Numbered from the stretch's first letter, positions 9,555 through 22,915 are shown. The stretch is 64,000 bases of DNA from Occultella kanbiaonis (GCF_009708215.1 NZ_CP046175.1:2356001-2420000); one strand, 5' to 3'. Numbers and translations are program-made. Notes: a model not told the origin generated them from the sequence alone.

Positions 9555-9857
9555 ATGATCAACGAAGCCATGACCGAATCCACCCGGCACTCCGAGGATT
9601 CGGTGGCGGGCGGGCACTACGCCCCCGAGAACCTGCCGACCGCCGCGCCGTCCAACCACGGCCGCACGATCGCCGGCTGGACCCTGTTCTGGGGCGGCGT
9701 GGTCGGCTCCCTGGTGGTCGGCATCGCGTTCATCCTGCAGAACCTGACGCTCGGGATCGTCGGAGCGGCCGTCGTCGTCATCGGGTGCGTCGCGAGTGCG
9801 ATCCTGCGAGCCCTCGGCTACGGCCAGCTCGAGCGGAACTCGGGGCGGAGCGCGTAG
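9555..9857 (+). CDS. Small two-helix membrane protein (HGxxPAAW-like)
   Basis: This 100-aa protein has a hydrophilic N-terminal half and two transmembrane helices around residues 40-60 and 65-85. Proteins at this locus in Actinobacteria usually carry an HGxxPAAW motif before the first helix. Here the corresponding stretch is SNHGRTIAGWTLF, so the HG and W are kept but the PAA portion is not. Function unknown. AAGGG about 12 nt upstream is a plausible ribosome site, and TAGTCT at 9509-9514 could drive a separate transcript. The next gene starts 6 bp after the stop. Confidence 0.7.
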   Translation: MINEAMTESTRHSEDSVAGGHYAPENLPTAAPSNHGRTIAGWTLFWGGVVGSLVVGIAFILQNLTLGIVGAAVVVIGCVASAILRALGYGQLERNSGRSA

Positions 9858-9863
9858 CCTGCG

Positions 9864-10409
9864 ATGTCCTACCCACCCGTGCCACCGTCCAGCGGTGGTG
9901 TGAACCCCTACGAGTCACAGGACCCGTACGGCGCGGCGGGATCGAACCCGGTCCCCTCGCACGAGGACCGGGCGTTCGTGGAGGGGCCACAGCCCTGGGA
10001 CCCGCAGGTGCCCGGCGCGTACGGCCAGTCCCAGTACGGCGCACCGCCCCAGTACGGTGGCCAGCCCCAGTACGGAGCACAGCAGTACGGGCAGCAGTAC
10101 GGCCAGCCGCAGTCGCCCTACGGCGTCAGCCCGTACGGGTACGGCCTGGCGGCCTCGCACCGGAACGGTCTCGGCACCACCGCTCTCGTGCTCGGGATCG
10201 TCGGGTTCTTCCTGGCGTGCATCCCGCTCGTGGGCCTCGGCCTCGGGATCGGCGCCGTCGTGACCGGAAACAAGGGCCGCCTGGCCGCCGACGCCGGCCA
10301 GGCGACCAACCGCGGCGCCGCGACCGGGGGCCTGGTCATGGGGGTGCTGGCCATCATCGCGGGCGTCTTCTGGATCCTCGTCTCCCTCTCCCGGGGCTAC
10401 TACGGGTGA
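9864..10409 (+). CDS. DUF4190-type membrane protein with YGQ-rich N-terminal tail
   Basis: This 181-aa protein has about 95 residues of low-complexity Pro/Gln/Tyr/Gly sequence with repeated QYG units. Two transmembrane helices follow, separated by a short loop containing VTGNKGR. This tail-plus-two-helix layout is typical of actinobacterial DUF4190 proteins, for which no biochemical role is established. The tyrosine-rich tail is intrinsically disordered in appearance. A TAGCCT hexamer overlaps the upstream stop, but only 3 nt separate it from the ATG, so it is unlikely to be its promoter. GTGA overlap with the next gene. Confidence 0.72.
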   Translation: MSYPPVPPSSGGVNPYESQDPYGAAGSNPVPSHEDRAFVEGPQPWDPQVPGAYGQSQYGAPPQYGGQPQYGAQQYGQQYGQPQSPYGVSPYGYGLAASHRNGLGTTALVLGIVGFFLACIPLVGLGLGIGAVVTGNKGRLAADAGQATNRGAATGGLVMGVLAIIAGVFWILVSLSRGYYG

Positions 10410-10819
10410 GCGTCGAGGCCACGGCACCGCCCCGGGACCGGCGCACGCCGGTGTTGGTCGGTGCCGCTGTGGCCGCCGGCACCGCGCTGCTGGCGCTGGT
10501 GGACCCGCACGACGGCGGATACGGGTTCTGCCCGATGCTGCGGCTGACGGGGTGGTTCTGCCCGTTCTGCGGTGGCCTGCGGACCACGCACTCGCTCGCG
10601 ACCGGCGACCTGGCCGGTGCGTGGGCGGCGAACCCGATGCTCACCATCGCGTTGCCGATGGTGGCGCTCGGCTGGGTCTGGTGGCTCGTGCGGGCCTGGC
10701 GTTCGGAGCCCGTCCGCCGGTCGCCGACGTGGGTGTGGGTGGCGCTCGGCGTCGGCCTGCTCGCGTTCACGGTGCTGCGCAACCTGCCCGCGCTGGCGCC
10801 CTATCTCTCCCCGGTCTGA
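10406..10819 (+). CDS. DUF2752 family membrane protein
   Basis: This 137-aa protein has three predicted transmembrane helices. The hallmark of DUF2752 is visible in the first third: a Cys-rich CPMLRLTGWFCPFCGG segment followed by LRTTHSLATGD. The paired cysteines suggest metal or disulfide chemistry, but no function is known for the family. It overlaps the preceding DUF4190 gene (GTGA), so the two are probably co-translated. An 83-bp gap with a TACGAT hexamer then leads to trpC. Confidence 0.8.
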   Translation: MSVEATAPPRDRRTPVLVGAAVAAGTALLALVDPHDGGYGFCPMLRLTGWFCPFCGGLRTTHSLATGDLAGAWAANPMLTIALPMVALGWVWWLVRAWRSEPVRRSPTWVWVALGVGLLAFTVLRNLPALAPYLSPV

Positions 10820-10902
10820 GGTGTCCCCGACGCCCTTCGTGAGATGCGTCCGGGGCGTCGGAGGTTTCGGCATACGATGGTGGCCGAGCAAGGGAGAGGC
10901 GG

Positions 10903-11717
10903 ATGGTGACCGTTCTTGAGGAGATCGTGGCCGGGGTCCGGGAGGACCTGGCGGTCCGGGAAGCGGCGACTCCGCTCGAGGAGTTGAAGGAACAGGCGGC
11001 GGCCCGGCCGTCGGCCAAGAACGCCCTCGACGCGCTCGCGAAGGACGATGCCGTCACGGTGATCGCTGAGGTGAAGCGGTCCAGCCCTTCCAAGGGTGCG
11101 TTGGCCGACATCGCGGATCCGGCCGGCCTGGCCGCGGACTACGAGGCCGGTGGGGCGTCCGCGATCAGCGTGCTCACCGAGCGACGCCGGTTCGGTGGCT
11201 CCCTCGACGACCTCGACGGGGTCCGGGCCGCCGTCGAGGTGCCGGTGCTGCGCAAGGACTTCATCGTCACCCCCTACCAGGTGTGGGAGGCCAGGGCGCA
11301 CGGCGCGGACATCGTGCTCCTCATCGTCGCGACCCTCGAGCAGACCGTGCTGACCTCGCTCACCGAACGGGTGCACTCGCTCGGCATGACCGCCCTCGTC
11401 GAGGCGCACACCGCCGAGGAGGTGGACCGAGCCGTGGATGCCGGCGCCCGCCTGCTCGGGGTGAACACCCGCAACCTGCACACCCTCGAGGTCCGCCGCG
11501 AGGTGTTCGCGGAACTGGCCCCCCGGATCCCGGACGGGATCGTCCGGGTCGCCGAGTCCGGCGTCCGGGGTCCGCACGACCTCATGGACTACGCCCGCTG
11601 GGGCGCGGACGCGGTGCTCGTCGGGGAGGCGCTGGTGACCCAGGGCGACCCGCGGTCCGCCGTCAAGGACATGGTCGCCGCAGGCACCCACCCGTCGCTG
11701 CGGGCGGTGCGGAGCCG

Positions 11718-11721
<4 letters not shown>
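10903..11721 (+). CDS. trpC: Indole-3-glycerol phosphate synthase
   Basis: TrpC closes the indole ring, converting CdRP to indole-3-glycerol phosphate with loss of CO2 and water. It is 272 aa, the usual single-function size. Signatures in order are the catalytic-Lys strand [13 protein letters not shown], then the [16 protein letters not shown] stretch. After these come PVLRKDFIV, a GVNTRNLHT segment and the phosphate-binding ESGVRGP. A purine-rich GGGAGAGGCGG lies directly ahead of the ATG. GTGA overlap with trpB. Confidence 0.97.
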
Positions 11722-13003
<1,282 letters not shown>

Positions 13004-13007
<4 letters not shown>

Positions 13008-13840
13008 CCGGATCCAGGACGGCTGCAACCATCGACGCAGCCCGGGCTGAGGGTCGCGCCGCACTCGTGGTGTACCTGCCGGTCGGGTACCCGGACGTGG
13101 ACGGCTCGATCGCGGCTGCCCGCGCCGCCGTCGAGGCCGGTGCCGACATCGTCGAGCTCGGCCTGCCGTACTCCGACCCCGGCATGGACGGCGCGGTCAA
13201 CCAGGAGGCCATGCAGGCCGCCCTGGCCGGCGGCACCCGCACCGCCGACGTGCTGCGCGCGGTCCGCGAGGTCGCCGAGACCGGTGCCCCCACGCTCGTG
13301 ATGACCTACTACAACCCGGTGCTGCGCTACGGGGTGGACCGCTTCGCGACCGATCTGGTCGCAGCCGGGGGAGCGGGTCTGATCACCCCGGACCTGATCC
13401 CGGACGAGGCCGGGGAGTGGATCGCCGCGGCGGACGCCCACGACCTGGACAAGGTGTTCCTGGTCGCGCCGAGCTCCACCACGGAGCGACTTCACCTGAC
13501 CACCGCCGCGAGCCGGGGCTTCGTCTACGCGGCCTCCACGATGGGCGTCACCGGGGCGCGCGCGAGCGTGGGCCCGAAGGCCGAGGCGCTCGTGGCGGCC
13601 ACCCGGGCGGCCGGGGCCGAACGCGTCTGCGTCGGCCTCGGGGTCTCGACCGGTGCCCAGGCGGCCGAGGTGGCGAGCTACGCCGATGGCGTGATCGTCG
13701 GCTCGGCGCTGGTGCGCACCCTGATCCGCTCCGACGGTGACCGGGACGCGGCCCTGGAGGACCTGCGCCGCCTCATCGGCGAGCTCGCCGAGGGCGTGCG
13801 ATCGGGCCGACCGGTCACGTCCGGCGGACCGGCCCGATGA
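13004..13840 (+). CDS. trpA: Tryptophan synthase alpha chain
   Basis: TrpA cleaves indole-3-glycerol phosphate and channels indole to TrpB. It is 278 aa. The catalytic Glu is in the [13 protein letters not shown] strand, although the usual DG after SDP is shifted here to SDPGMDG. The flexible loop residues follow [13 protein letters not shown], and GVTGARASV and [12 protein letters not shown] form the phosphate-binding end of the barrel. ATGA overlaps at both ends tie it to trpB and lgt. Confidence 0.97.
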
Positions 13841-14964
13841 ACACGCTGATGCGAGTGACCGCCGAGTCCGCAGGCGCCACCGGCGGTTTCGGGGGCATCC
13901 CCAGCCCTTCGCAGGGGGTCTGGTACCTCGGACCGATCCCGATCCGGGCCTATGCCCTGGCGATCCTCGCCGGCATCGTGGTGGCGGGCTTCATCGCGAT
14001 CCGCCGGTACCGGGCCCGCGGCGGACCCGAGGGCGCCGTCCTCGACGCGATCTTCTGGGCGGTGCCGTTCGGTATCGTCGGCGCGCGGATCTACCACGTC
14101 TTCTCGTCACCGGACGCGTACTTCGGGCCGAACGGCGACCCCTGGCTCGCGTTCGCGATCTGGAACGGCGGGCTCGGTATCTGGGGCGCGATCCCGGCGG
14201 GCGCGCTCGGTGCCTGGATCAGTCTGCGCCGGGCCGGCCTGCGCCTCGCCCCGTTCGCGGACTCCCTCGCGCCCGCTCTCGCCGTGGCGCAGGCGATCGG
14301 CCGGCTCGGCAACTACTTCAACCAGGAGCTCTTCGGTGCGTCCACGACGCTCCCGTGGGGCCTGCAGATCTCCGAGCAGACCCTGCGCGCCCAGGGCCTC
14401 GACTATCCCGCCGGGACCCTGTTCCATCCGACGTTCCTGTACGAGCTGCTCTGGAACCTGGCGCTCGCCGGCGTGCTCGTCTGGCTCGATCGCCGGCTCC
14501 GGCTCGGGCACGGCCGGGTGTTCTGGCTCTATGTCTTCGGGTACACCCTCGGCCGCGTCTGGATCGAGTACCTGCGCATCGATGAGGCCGAGGAGGTCCT
14601 CGGTCTGCGACTGAACGTCTGGACCTCGATCATCGTCGGTGTGGCGGCCCTGATAATCTTCATCGTGATCTCCCGCCGCCACCCCGGGCGGGACGAATCG
14701 GTCTGGCTCCCCGGTCGTGAACCGGACGAACAGAGCGAGGACGAGGCCGAAACCTCGGCCGATGACGAGGTCGACGCAGCATCCGAGCGAGACTCGGACG
14801 ACGTGGTCGACACAGCCGAGACCGATCCGGTCGACGACGCTGAGGAGAACGACATGAGCGACGAGACTCCAACGGAGACCGTCGACGAGCAGGCAGACCT
14901 CGAGCAGACCCGCACCAAGGCGGGCGCTGAGGATCCCCTCCCGGAGGACGACCCCGGTCGGTGA
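13837..14964 (+). CDS. lgt: Prolipoprotein diacylglyceryl transferase with acidic C-terminal tail
   Basis: Lgt transfers diacylglycerol from phosphatidylglycerol to the lipobox cysteine of prolipoproteins in the membrane. It is 375 aa with seven predicted helices. Signatures include the GPIPIRAYAL start of the first helix, RIYHVFSSP, the WNGGLGIWGA loop, and GRLGNYFNQELFG containing the conserved Arg-Asn pair. After the last helix (about residue 275) there is a tail of about 95 residues dominated by Asp and Glu, common in actinobacterial Lgt and of unknown role. Several substrates are encoded in this window, including the five tandem lipoproteins. ATGA overlap with trpA. Confidence 0.96.
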   Translation: MNTLMRVTAESAGATGGFGGIPSPSQGVWYLGPIPIRAYALAILAGIVVAGFIAIRRYRARGGPEGAVLDAIFWAVPFGIVGARIYHVFSSPDAYFGPNGDPWLAFAIWNGGLGIWGAIPAGALGAWISLRRAGLRLAPFADSLAPALAVAQAIGRLGNYFNQELFGASTTLPWGLQISEQTLRAQGLDYPAGTLFHPTFLYELLWNLALAGVLVWLDRRLRLGHGRVFWLYVFGYTLGRVWIEYLRIDEAEEVLGLRLNVWTSIIVGVAALIIFIVISRRHPGRDESVWLPGREPDEQSEDEAETSADDEVDAASERDSDDVVDTAETDPVDDAEENDMSDETPTETVDEQADLEQTRTKAGAEDPLPEDDPGR

Positions 14965-15034
14965 CCCGTGTGCGCAGCGAGCCCTCCACGATCGCAACGG
15001 TCCGGGCTCTGCAGGTCTGCTATTTCACATGGGC

Positions 15035-15050
15035 GTAACACAACCGAAAC
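15035..15050 (+). promoter_or_regulatory. GlnR-type binding half box upstream of gltB
   Basis: GTAAC-N6-GAAAC occurs exactly, matching one a/b-site pair of the actinobacterial GlnR consensus. The preceding pair at the expected 11-bp register (15013-15028) is weak (AGGTC and TTCAC). GlnR is the global nitrogen regulator in this phylum and glutamate synthase is a sensible target. The box is centred about 54 bp before the predicted transcription start. Confidence 0.72.
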
Positions 15051-15076
15051 ATGGGGCGTGCATCCTCTGATGGTCT

Positions 15077-15096
15077 GCGGAGAGTAAAGTCTCCGC
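15077..15096. promoter_or_regulatory. Perfect 7-bp dyad containing a candidate gltB -10 element
   Basis: GCGGAGA and TCTCCGC flank a 6-nt GTAAAG loop. The loop and right arm contain TAAAGT (15085-15090), a good -10 hexamer, which would give a start near 15097 and an untranslated leader of roughly 83 nt. The dyad may be a second operator overlapping the promoter. No convincing -35 was seen, fitting an activator-dependent promoter. Confidence 0.4.
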
Positions 15097-15179
15097 CGCA
15101 GGTGGGTCGACGGCGTCCCAACAAGTAGTGCAACCGATGCCGCGGGTCCCCCGATCTCCGCGGTGGTGAGGATGATCGG

Positions 15180-18100
15180 ATGAACAGGTCCCCGCAGTCC
15201 CGAAGCGCGAACAGCGTCGGCAACGTCACGACCGCCACGAGCGCCTTCACGGCGTTCAGCGCCACTCCCGAGAAGCAGGGTCTGTACGACCCCGCCCAGG
15301 AGCATGACGCGTGTGGGGTGGCGTTCGTCGCCACCCTGCGGGGCACGCCCGGCCGCGACATCGTCGATGCCGGCCTGACCGCGCTCGCCAACCTCGACCA
15401 CCGCGGTGCGGTGGGCGCCGAGGAGAACTCCGGCGACGGCGCGGGAATCCTGACCCAGATCCCCGATGCCTTCGTGCGGGACGTCATCCCCGGTGAGCTC
15501 CCCAGGCCCGGGCACTACGCCATCGGCATCGCCTTCCTCCCGGCCGACGCCGACGAGGCTGCCGCCGCCCAGGCGGGCATCGAGGAGCTGGCCGGTCAGG
15601 AGGGTCTTGACGTCCTCGCCTGGCGCGACGTGCCGGTGACCGCGGAGCTCGTCGGCCCGACGGCGCGCGCCTGCATGCCGACGTTCCGCCAGCTCGTGGT
15701 CGCGGACCCGGCCCGGGAGCTGTCCGGGCTCGACCTGGACCGCCGCACGTACCGGCTGCGCAAGCGCGCCGAGCACGCCCTCGGGGTGTACTTCGCGTCC
15801 CTGTCCTCGCGGACCATCGTCTACAAGGGCATGCTCACGACGACCCAGCTCGCCCCGTTCTTCCCGGACCTGACCGACCCGCGGTTCGCGTCCGAGATCG
15901 CGCTCGTGCACTCGCGCTTCTCCACGAACACGTTCCCGTCCTGGCCGCTGGCGCACCCGTTCCGGATGGTGGCGCACAACGGTGAGATCAACACGGTGCG
16001 CGGGAACCGGAACTGGATGGCGGCCCGGCAGGGCACCCTCGCCTCGGACCGGCTCGGGGACGTGCGTGACCTCCTGCCGATCTGCAGCGAGGAGGAGAGC
16101 GACTCCGCCAGCTTCGACGAGGTGCTCGAGCTCCTGCACCTGGGCGGGCGCTCGCTGCCGCACGCGGTCCTGATGATGATCCCGGAGGCGTGGGAGAACC
16201 ACGCCTCGATGAGCGCGGACCGGCGCGCCTTCTACCGGTACAACTCCACGATCATCGAGCCGTGGGACGGCCCGGCCGCGATGTGTTTCACGGACGGCCG
16301 TTACATCGGTGCGGTCCTGGACCGGAACGGGCTGCGCCCCGGTCGGTTCTGGATCACCGACGACGGGCTCGTGGTCCTCGCCAGCGAGGCAGGTGTGCTC
16401 GACATCGACCCGGCCCGGGTGGCCCGTAAGGGACGCCTGGCGCCCGGGAAGATGTTCCTGGTCGACACCGGCTCCGGCCGAGTCATCGAGGACGAGGCCA
16501 TCAAGGGCGAGCTCGCCGACGGCCACCCGTACCCGCAGTGGCTCGACGAGAACCTGGTCACCCTCGAGGACCTGCCGGACCGTGAGCACGTGGCGCACTC
16601 TCGCTCGTCCGTGTTGCGCCGCCAGCAGACGTTCGGCTACACCGAGGAGGAACTGCGGATCCTGCTCCGGCCGATGGCGGCCAGTGGTGCCGAGGCACTC
16701 GGCTCGATGGGTACCGACACCCCGATCGCGGTGCTGTCCTCACGGCCCCGGCTGCTGTTCGACTACTTCAGCCAGTTGTTCGCGCAGGTCACCAACCCGC
16801 CGCTGGACGCGATCCGCGAGGAGCTCGTCACCTCCCTCGGCGGTGCGATCGGGCCGGAGCCGAACCTGCTCGAGGACACGCCGACGCACGCCCGCAAGCT
16901 GATCGTGCCGTTCCCGACGATCGACAACGACCAGCTCGCGAAGATCAAGCACGTGCAGCGCACCCCCGGACCCGGGCGCGGCTTCGAGGCGATCACCATC
17001 TCCGGCCTGTACCGGGTCGGCGGCGGTGCCGCAGCGCTCGAGGCGCGCCTCGAGGAGATCTTCGACGAGGTGGACGAGGCCGTGGAGCGGGGCGTCTCCT
17101 TCATCGTGCTCTCCGACCGGGAGTCGGACGCCGAGCTCGCGCCCATCCCGTCCCTGCTGCTCACCTCCGCCGTGCACCACCACACGCTGCGCCGCCAGAC
17201 CAGGACCCGGATCAGTCTCCTCGTCGAGGCCGGGGACGTGCGCGAGGTGCACCACGTCGCGCTGCTCATCGGTTACGGCGCGGCCGCCGTGAACCCCTAC
17301 CTCGCGATGGAGAGCGTCGAGGAACTCGTGCGCTCCGGCGTCGTGGAGGGCGTCACGCCCGAGCAGGCCGTCAAGAACCTGATCAAGGGCCTCGGCAAGG
17401 GCGTGCTCAAGGTGATGAGCAAGATGGGCATCTCCACCGTGCACTCCTACCGCGGCGCCCAGGTGTTCCAGGCCCTCGGTCTGTCGGGCGACCTCATCGA
17501 GAAGTACTTCACGGCCACGCCGTCGCCGCTCGGCGGAGTCGGCCTGGACGTCATCGCCGCCGAGGTCGCGGCCCGGCATGCGATCGCGTATCCGAAGAGC
17601 GGCATCACGGCGGCGCACCGGCGCCTGCAGGTGGGCGGCGAGTACCAGTGGCGCCGCGAAGGTGACCCGCACCTGTTCGATCCGGAGACCGTGTTCCGGC
17701 TCCAGCACTCGACCAGGTCCCGCCGCTACGACGTGTTCCGGGACTACACCCGCCGGGTCGACGACCAGGCGCGCAGGCTGATGACGCTGCGCGGCCTGTT
17801 CCAGTTCCGCGAGGGCCTGCGCCCGCCGGTGCCGGTCGAGGAGGTCGAACCGGTCTCGGAGATCGTCAAGCGGTTCTCCACCGGGGCGATGAGCTACGGC
17901 TCCATCTCGATGGAGGCGCACGAGACCCTCGCGATCGCCATGAACCAGCTGGGCGCGAAGTCCAACACCGGCGAGGGCGGCGAGGACGCGGAGCGGTTGT
18001 ACGACCCCCGACGGCGCAGCGCCATCAAGCAGGTCGCGTCCGGCCGGTTCGGGGTCACCTCCGACTACCTGGTCAACGCCGACGACATCCAGATCAAGAT

Positions 18101-19791
18101 GGCCCAGGGTGCCAAGCCCGGCGAGGGCGGCCAGCTGCCGGGGAACAAGGTCTACCCGTGGGTGGCCCGGACCCGGCACGCGACCCCCGGCGTCGGGCTC
18201 ATCTCGCCGCCGCCGCACCACGACATCTACTCCATCGAGGACATCGCCCAGCTGATCCACGACCTGAAGAACGCGAACCCGCAGGCGCGGGTGCACGTGA
18301 AGCTGGTGTCGGAGGTCGGCGTCGGGACCGTCGCCACCGGGGTGTCCAAGGCGCACGCCGATGTCGTGCTCATCTCCGGCCACGACGGTGGCACCGGCGC
18401 GAGCCCGCTCACCTCGCTCAAGCACGCGGGCGCGCCGTGGGAGATCGGCCTCGCCGAGACCCAGCAGACGCTGGTGATGAACAACCTCCGGGACCGGATC
18501 GTGGTGCAGGCGGACGGCCAGCTCAAGACCGGCCGCGACGTGGTGATCGCCGCCCTGCTCGGCGCCGAGGAGTTCGGTTTCGCGACCGCACCGCTCGTCG
18601 TCTCCGGCTGCGTCATGATGCGGGTCTGCCACCTCGACACCTGCCCGGTGGGGGTCGCCACCCAGAACCCGGAACTGCGCGCCCGGTTCTCCGGCAAGCC
18701 GGAGTTCGTGGTCACGTTCTTCGAGTACATCGCCGAGGAGGTCAGGGAGTACCTGGCTGCCCTCGGGTTCCGCACCATCGACGAGGCCATCGGCGCGATC
18801 GATGCGCTGGACACCAGGGCCGCCGTCACCCACTGGAAGGCGTCCGGGCTCGACCTGAGCCCCATCCTGGTCCAGCCCGTGCTGCCTCCCGGATCCGCAC
18901 CCCGCGCGGTGCGCGGACAGGACCACGGGCTCGAGAAGGCACTCGACAACGAGCTGATCGCGGCCGCGCGGCCCGCCCTGGACGACGGCGAGCCGGTCCG
19001 CTACACGACGCGTGTGCGGAACGTGAACCGGACGGTCGGGACGATGCTCGGCCACGAGATCACCAAGCGCCACGGGGCCGCTGGGCTGCCTGACGGGCTC
19101 ATCGACGTGACGCTGCACGGCTCCGCCGGGCAGTCGTTCGGTGCCTTCCTCACCCCGGGCGTGACCCTGCGCCTGTTCGGGGACGCCAACGACTACGTCG
19201 GCAAGGGGCTCTCCGGTGGGCGGGTGATCGTCCGGCCCGATCCCGGCGCCACCTTCGCTCCGGGGGACAACGTGATCGCCGGGAACGTGATCGCCTACGG
19301 CGCCACGTCCGGGGAGATCTTCCTGCGCGGGCTGGCCGGCGAACGGTTCGCGGTCCGCAACTCCGGTGCGACCGCCGTCGTGGAAGGGGTCGGCGACCAC
19401 GGCTGCGAGTACATGACCGGTGGCACCGTGCTGATCCTCGGCCCGACCGGGCGGAACTTCGGTGCCGGGATGTCGGGAGGCACCGCGTACGTGCTCGACC
19501 TCGACCGCGACCTGGTCAACGGCCCCGCGGTGGCCGCCGGCGACCTGGCCCTCGACGAGCTCGACGAGGAGGACCTGAACCTGGTGATGGACCTGCTCGC
19601 CCGGCACACCGAGCACACCGGTTCGCGGATCGCGGCGCAGTTGCGCGATGACCGGGAGGAAGTGCGGCGCCGGGTCACCCGGGTGCTGCCACCGGCGTAC
19701 GCCCGCGTCAACGCCGTCCTCGCCGACGCCCGCGCGGATGGCGTGGACGTCAGCGAACCCCATGTCTGGACCCGAGTGTTGGAGGCGACCC

Positions 19792-19799
<8 letters not shown>
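15180..19799 (+). CDS. gltB: Glutamate synthase (NADPH) large subunit
   Basis: GltB hydrolyses glutamine and transfers the ammonia to 2-oxoglutarate, giving two glutamates. It is 1539 aa. A propeptide of about 44 residues precedes the presumed mature N-terminal Cys at residue 45 ([11 protein letters not shown]), the glutaminase nucleophile. The class II amidotransferase domain fills about 45-430. The FMN-binding synthase domain has [17 protein letters not shown] and a 3Fe-4S cluster motif around [12 protein letters not shown]. The C-terminal beta-helix domain has repeated Gly-rich GxG segments. The gene follows a 215-bp gap holding a GlnR half box. Its stop overlaps gltD by 8 nt. Confidence 0.98.
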
Positions 19800-21261
<1,462 letters not shown>

Positions 21262-21278
21262 GCCGCAGGAACCGGATG

Positions 21279-21299
21279 GCCACCCACCGAACGGGTGGC
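21279..21299 (+). terminator. Hairpin after gltBD
   Basis: GCCACCC and GGGTGGC form a perfect 7-bp stem around a 7-nt loop, 18 nt after the gltD stop. There is no T-run, as is common in GC-rich actinobacteria. Confidence 0.55.
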
Positions 21300-21374
21300 A
21301 AGGAGTTGTCGAACGGGCGGTGACGGCTCGTTCGAGTGATGCCGCGTGCCGTCAGGGCACCCGGCGAGAGGGCA

Positions 21375-21380
21375 TAAGGT
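21375..21380 (+). promoter_or_regulatory. -10-like hexamer of a probable leaderless promoter (pyk)
   Basis: TAAGGT ends 6 nt before the ATG at 21387 with no Shine-Dalgarno in between. A 7-bp inverted repeat (TCGAACG at 21309 and CGTTCGA at 21329) lies further upstream and could be an operator. Confidence 0.55.
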
Positions 21381-21386
21381 TTGAAC

Positions 21387-22811
21387 ATGCGTAGAGCCAA
21401 GATTGTGTGCACATTGGGACCGGCAACCGAGTCCCCCGAGATGGTCCAGGCGTTGGTGGACGCCGGCATGGACGTCGCCCGGATCAACCGCAGCCACGGG
21501 GACGTGGCGGCGCACGAGGCGGTCTACCGTCACGTGCGCGCCGCGGCGGAGGCGTCCGGGCGTGCCGTCGCCGTCCTGGTGGACCTGCAGGGACCGAAGA
21601 TCCGTCTCGGACGGTTCGTCGAGGGCAAGCACTACCTCGCCGAGGGCGACGTGTTCACGATCACAACCGACGACGTGCCCGGGACCAAGGAACTGGTCTC
21701 GACGACGTTCAAGGGCCTGCCCCAGGACGTCAAGCCGGGCGACCAGATCCTCATCGACGACGGTCGGGTGACGGTCCGGGTCACCGACGTCACGGCAACC
21801 CACGTGACGACCCGCGTCGAGGTGGCCGGCCCGGTGTCCAACAACAAGGGGCTGAACCTGCCCGGCGTGGCCGTCAACGTGCCGGCCCTGTCCGAGAAGG
21901 ACGCCGAGGACCTGCGCTGGGCGCTGCGGCTGGGCGCCGACTTCATCGCGCTGTCCTTCGTCCGGTCCGCGAAGGACTACGCCGACGTCGCGGCGATCAT
22001 GGACGAGGAGGGGCGCACCGTCCCGGTCATCGCGAAGATCGAGAAGCCGCAGGCGGTCGAGAACCTCGCCGAGATCGTCGACGCCTTCGACGGCATCATG
22101 GTCGCCCGCGGCGACCTCGGGGTGGAGCTCCCGCTGGAGCAGGTGCCGCTCGTGCAGAAGCGGGCCACCGAGATGGGCCTGCGCAACGCCAAGCCGGTCA
22201 TCGTGGCCACCCAGGTGCTGGAGTCGATGATCAGCTCGCCGCGGCCCACCCGCGCCGAGGCCTCGGACTGCGCCAACGCGGTGCTCGACGGCGCCGACGC
22301 GGTGATGCTCTCCGGTGAGACCTCCGTTGGCGAGTACCCGATCGAGTGCGTGCGGACCATGGCCCGCATCATCGAGAACACCGAGGAGCACGGCCTCGAG
22401 CGCATCGCGAAGCTGCGGGCCACCCCGCACACTCGCGGCGGCGTGCTGACCAAGGCGGCCGCGCAGATCGGCGAGACCCTCGGCGTGAAGTACCTGGCCT
22501 GCTTCACGCAGTCCGGCGACTCCGCTCGCCGGATGTCGCGGCTCCGTTCGGCGACGCCGCTGCTGGCCTTCACACCGGTCGAGGCCACCCGCAACCAGCT
22601 CGCACTGACCTGGGGCACCCAGACCTTCATCGTGCCGAAGGTGCAGCACACCGACGACATGATCGACCAGGTCGACGTGGTGCTGCGCAACTCCGGCCAG
22701 GCGGAGGACGGGGACACCGTCGTGGTGGTCGCGGGCATGCCCCCGGGCCAGCCCGGCACCACGAACTCGATCCGCGTGCACACCGTGGGCGAGGAACAGA
22801 GCGTCAACTGA
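21387..22811 (+). CDS. pyk: Pyruvate kinase
   Basis: This enzyme transfers phosphate from phosphoenolpyruvate to ADP at the end of glycolysis. It is 474 aa. It starts with the textbook MRRAKIVCTLGPATES, which fixes the ATG at 21387. A TTG codon two triplets earlier would fall between the -10 element and the start. The catalytic Lys lies in VIAKIEKPQAVEN, with metal ligands in MVARGDLGVELP and the substrate loop KPVIVATQVLESM. The C-terminal effector domain begins after about residue 350. A strong hairpin follows, so the gene is probably monocistronic. Confidence 0.98.
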   Translation: MRRAKIVCTLGPATESPEMVQALVDAGMDVARINRSHGDVAAHEAVYRHVRAAAEASGRAVAVLVDLQGPKIRLGRFVEGKHYLAEGDVFTITTDDVPGTKELVSTTFKGLPQDVKPGDQILIDDGRVTVRVTDVTATHVTTRVEVAGPVSNNKGLNLPGVAVNVPALSEKDAEDLRWALRLGADFIALSFVRSAKDYADVAAIMDEEGRTVPVIAKIEKPQAVENLAEIVDAFDGIMVARGDLGVELPLEQVPLVQKRATEMGLRNAKPVIVATQVLESMISSPRPTRAEASDCANAVLDGADAVMLSGETSVGEYPIECVRTMARIIENTEEHGLERIAKLRATPHTRGGVLTKAAAQIGETLGVKYLACFTQSGDSARRMSRLRSATPLLAFTPVEATRNQLALTWGTQTFIVPKVQHTDDMIDQVDVVLRNSGQAEDGDTVVVVAGMPPGQPGTTNSIRVHTVGEEQSVN

Positions 22812-22851
22812 AGACTTGGCTCGGCCGGGTCGAGCCCGGAGCAACACCTCG

Positions 22852-22891
22852 CCGACGGCGCAGGGCAGGACTACCCGCCCTGCGCCGTCGG
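22852..22891 (+). terminator. Strong 15-bp hairpin after pyruvate kinase
   Basis: CCGACGGCGCAGGGC (22852-22866) pairs perfectly with its complement at 22877-22891 across a 10-nt loop. It stands 40 nt after the pyk stop and 24 nt before the next start, and lacks a T-run. Confidence 0.8.
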
Positions 22892-22915
22892 GCGTTCCGA
22901 CGGACCCGTGCGACG

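Noticed and set aside
9855-9860. TAGCCT as a leaderless promoter for the gene at 9864
   Set aside because: Only 3 nt separate it from the ATG, too close for initiation at the start codon; it is simply the upstream stop codon context.
14965-15179. Riboswitch or leader peptide before gltB
   Set aside because: No aptamer-like core or short coding leader was found; the visible elements are a GlnR half box and a simple dyad.
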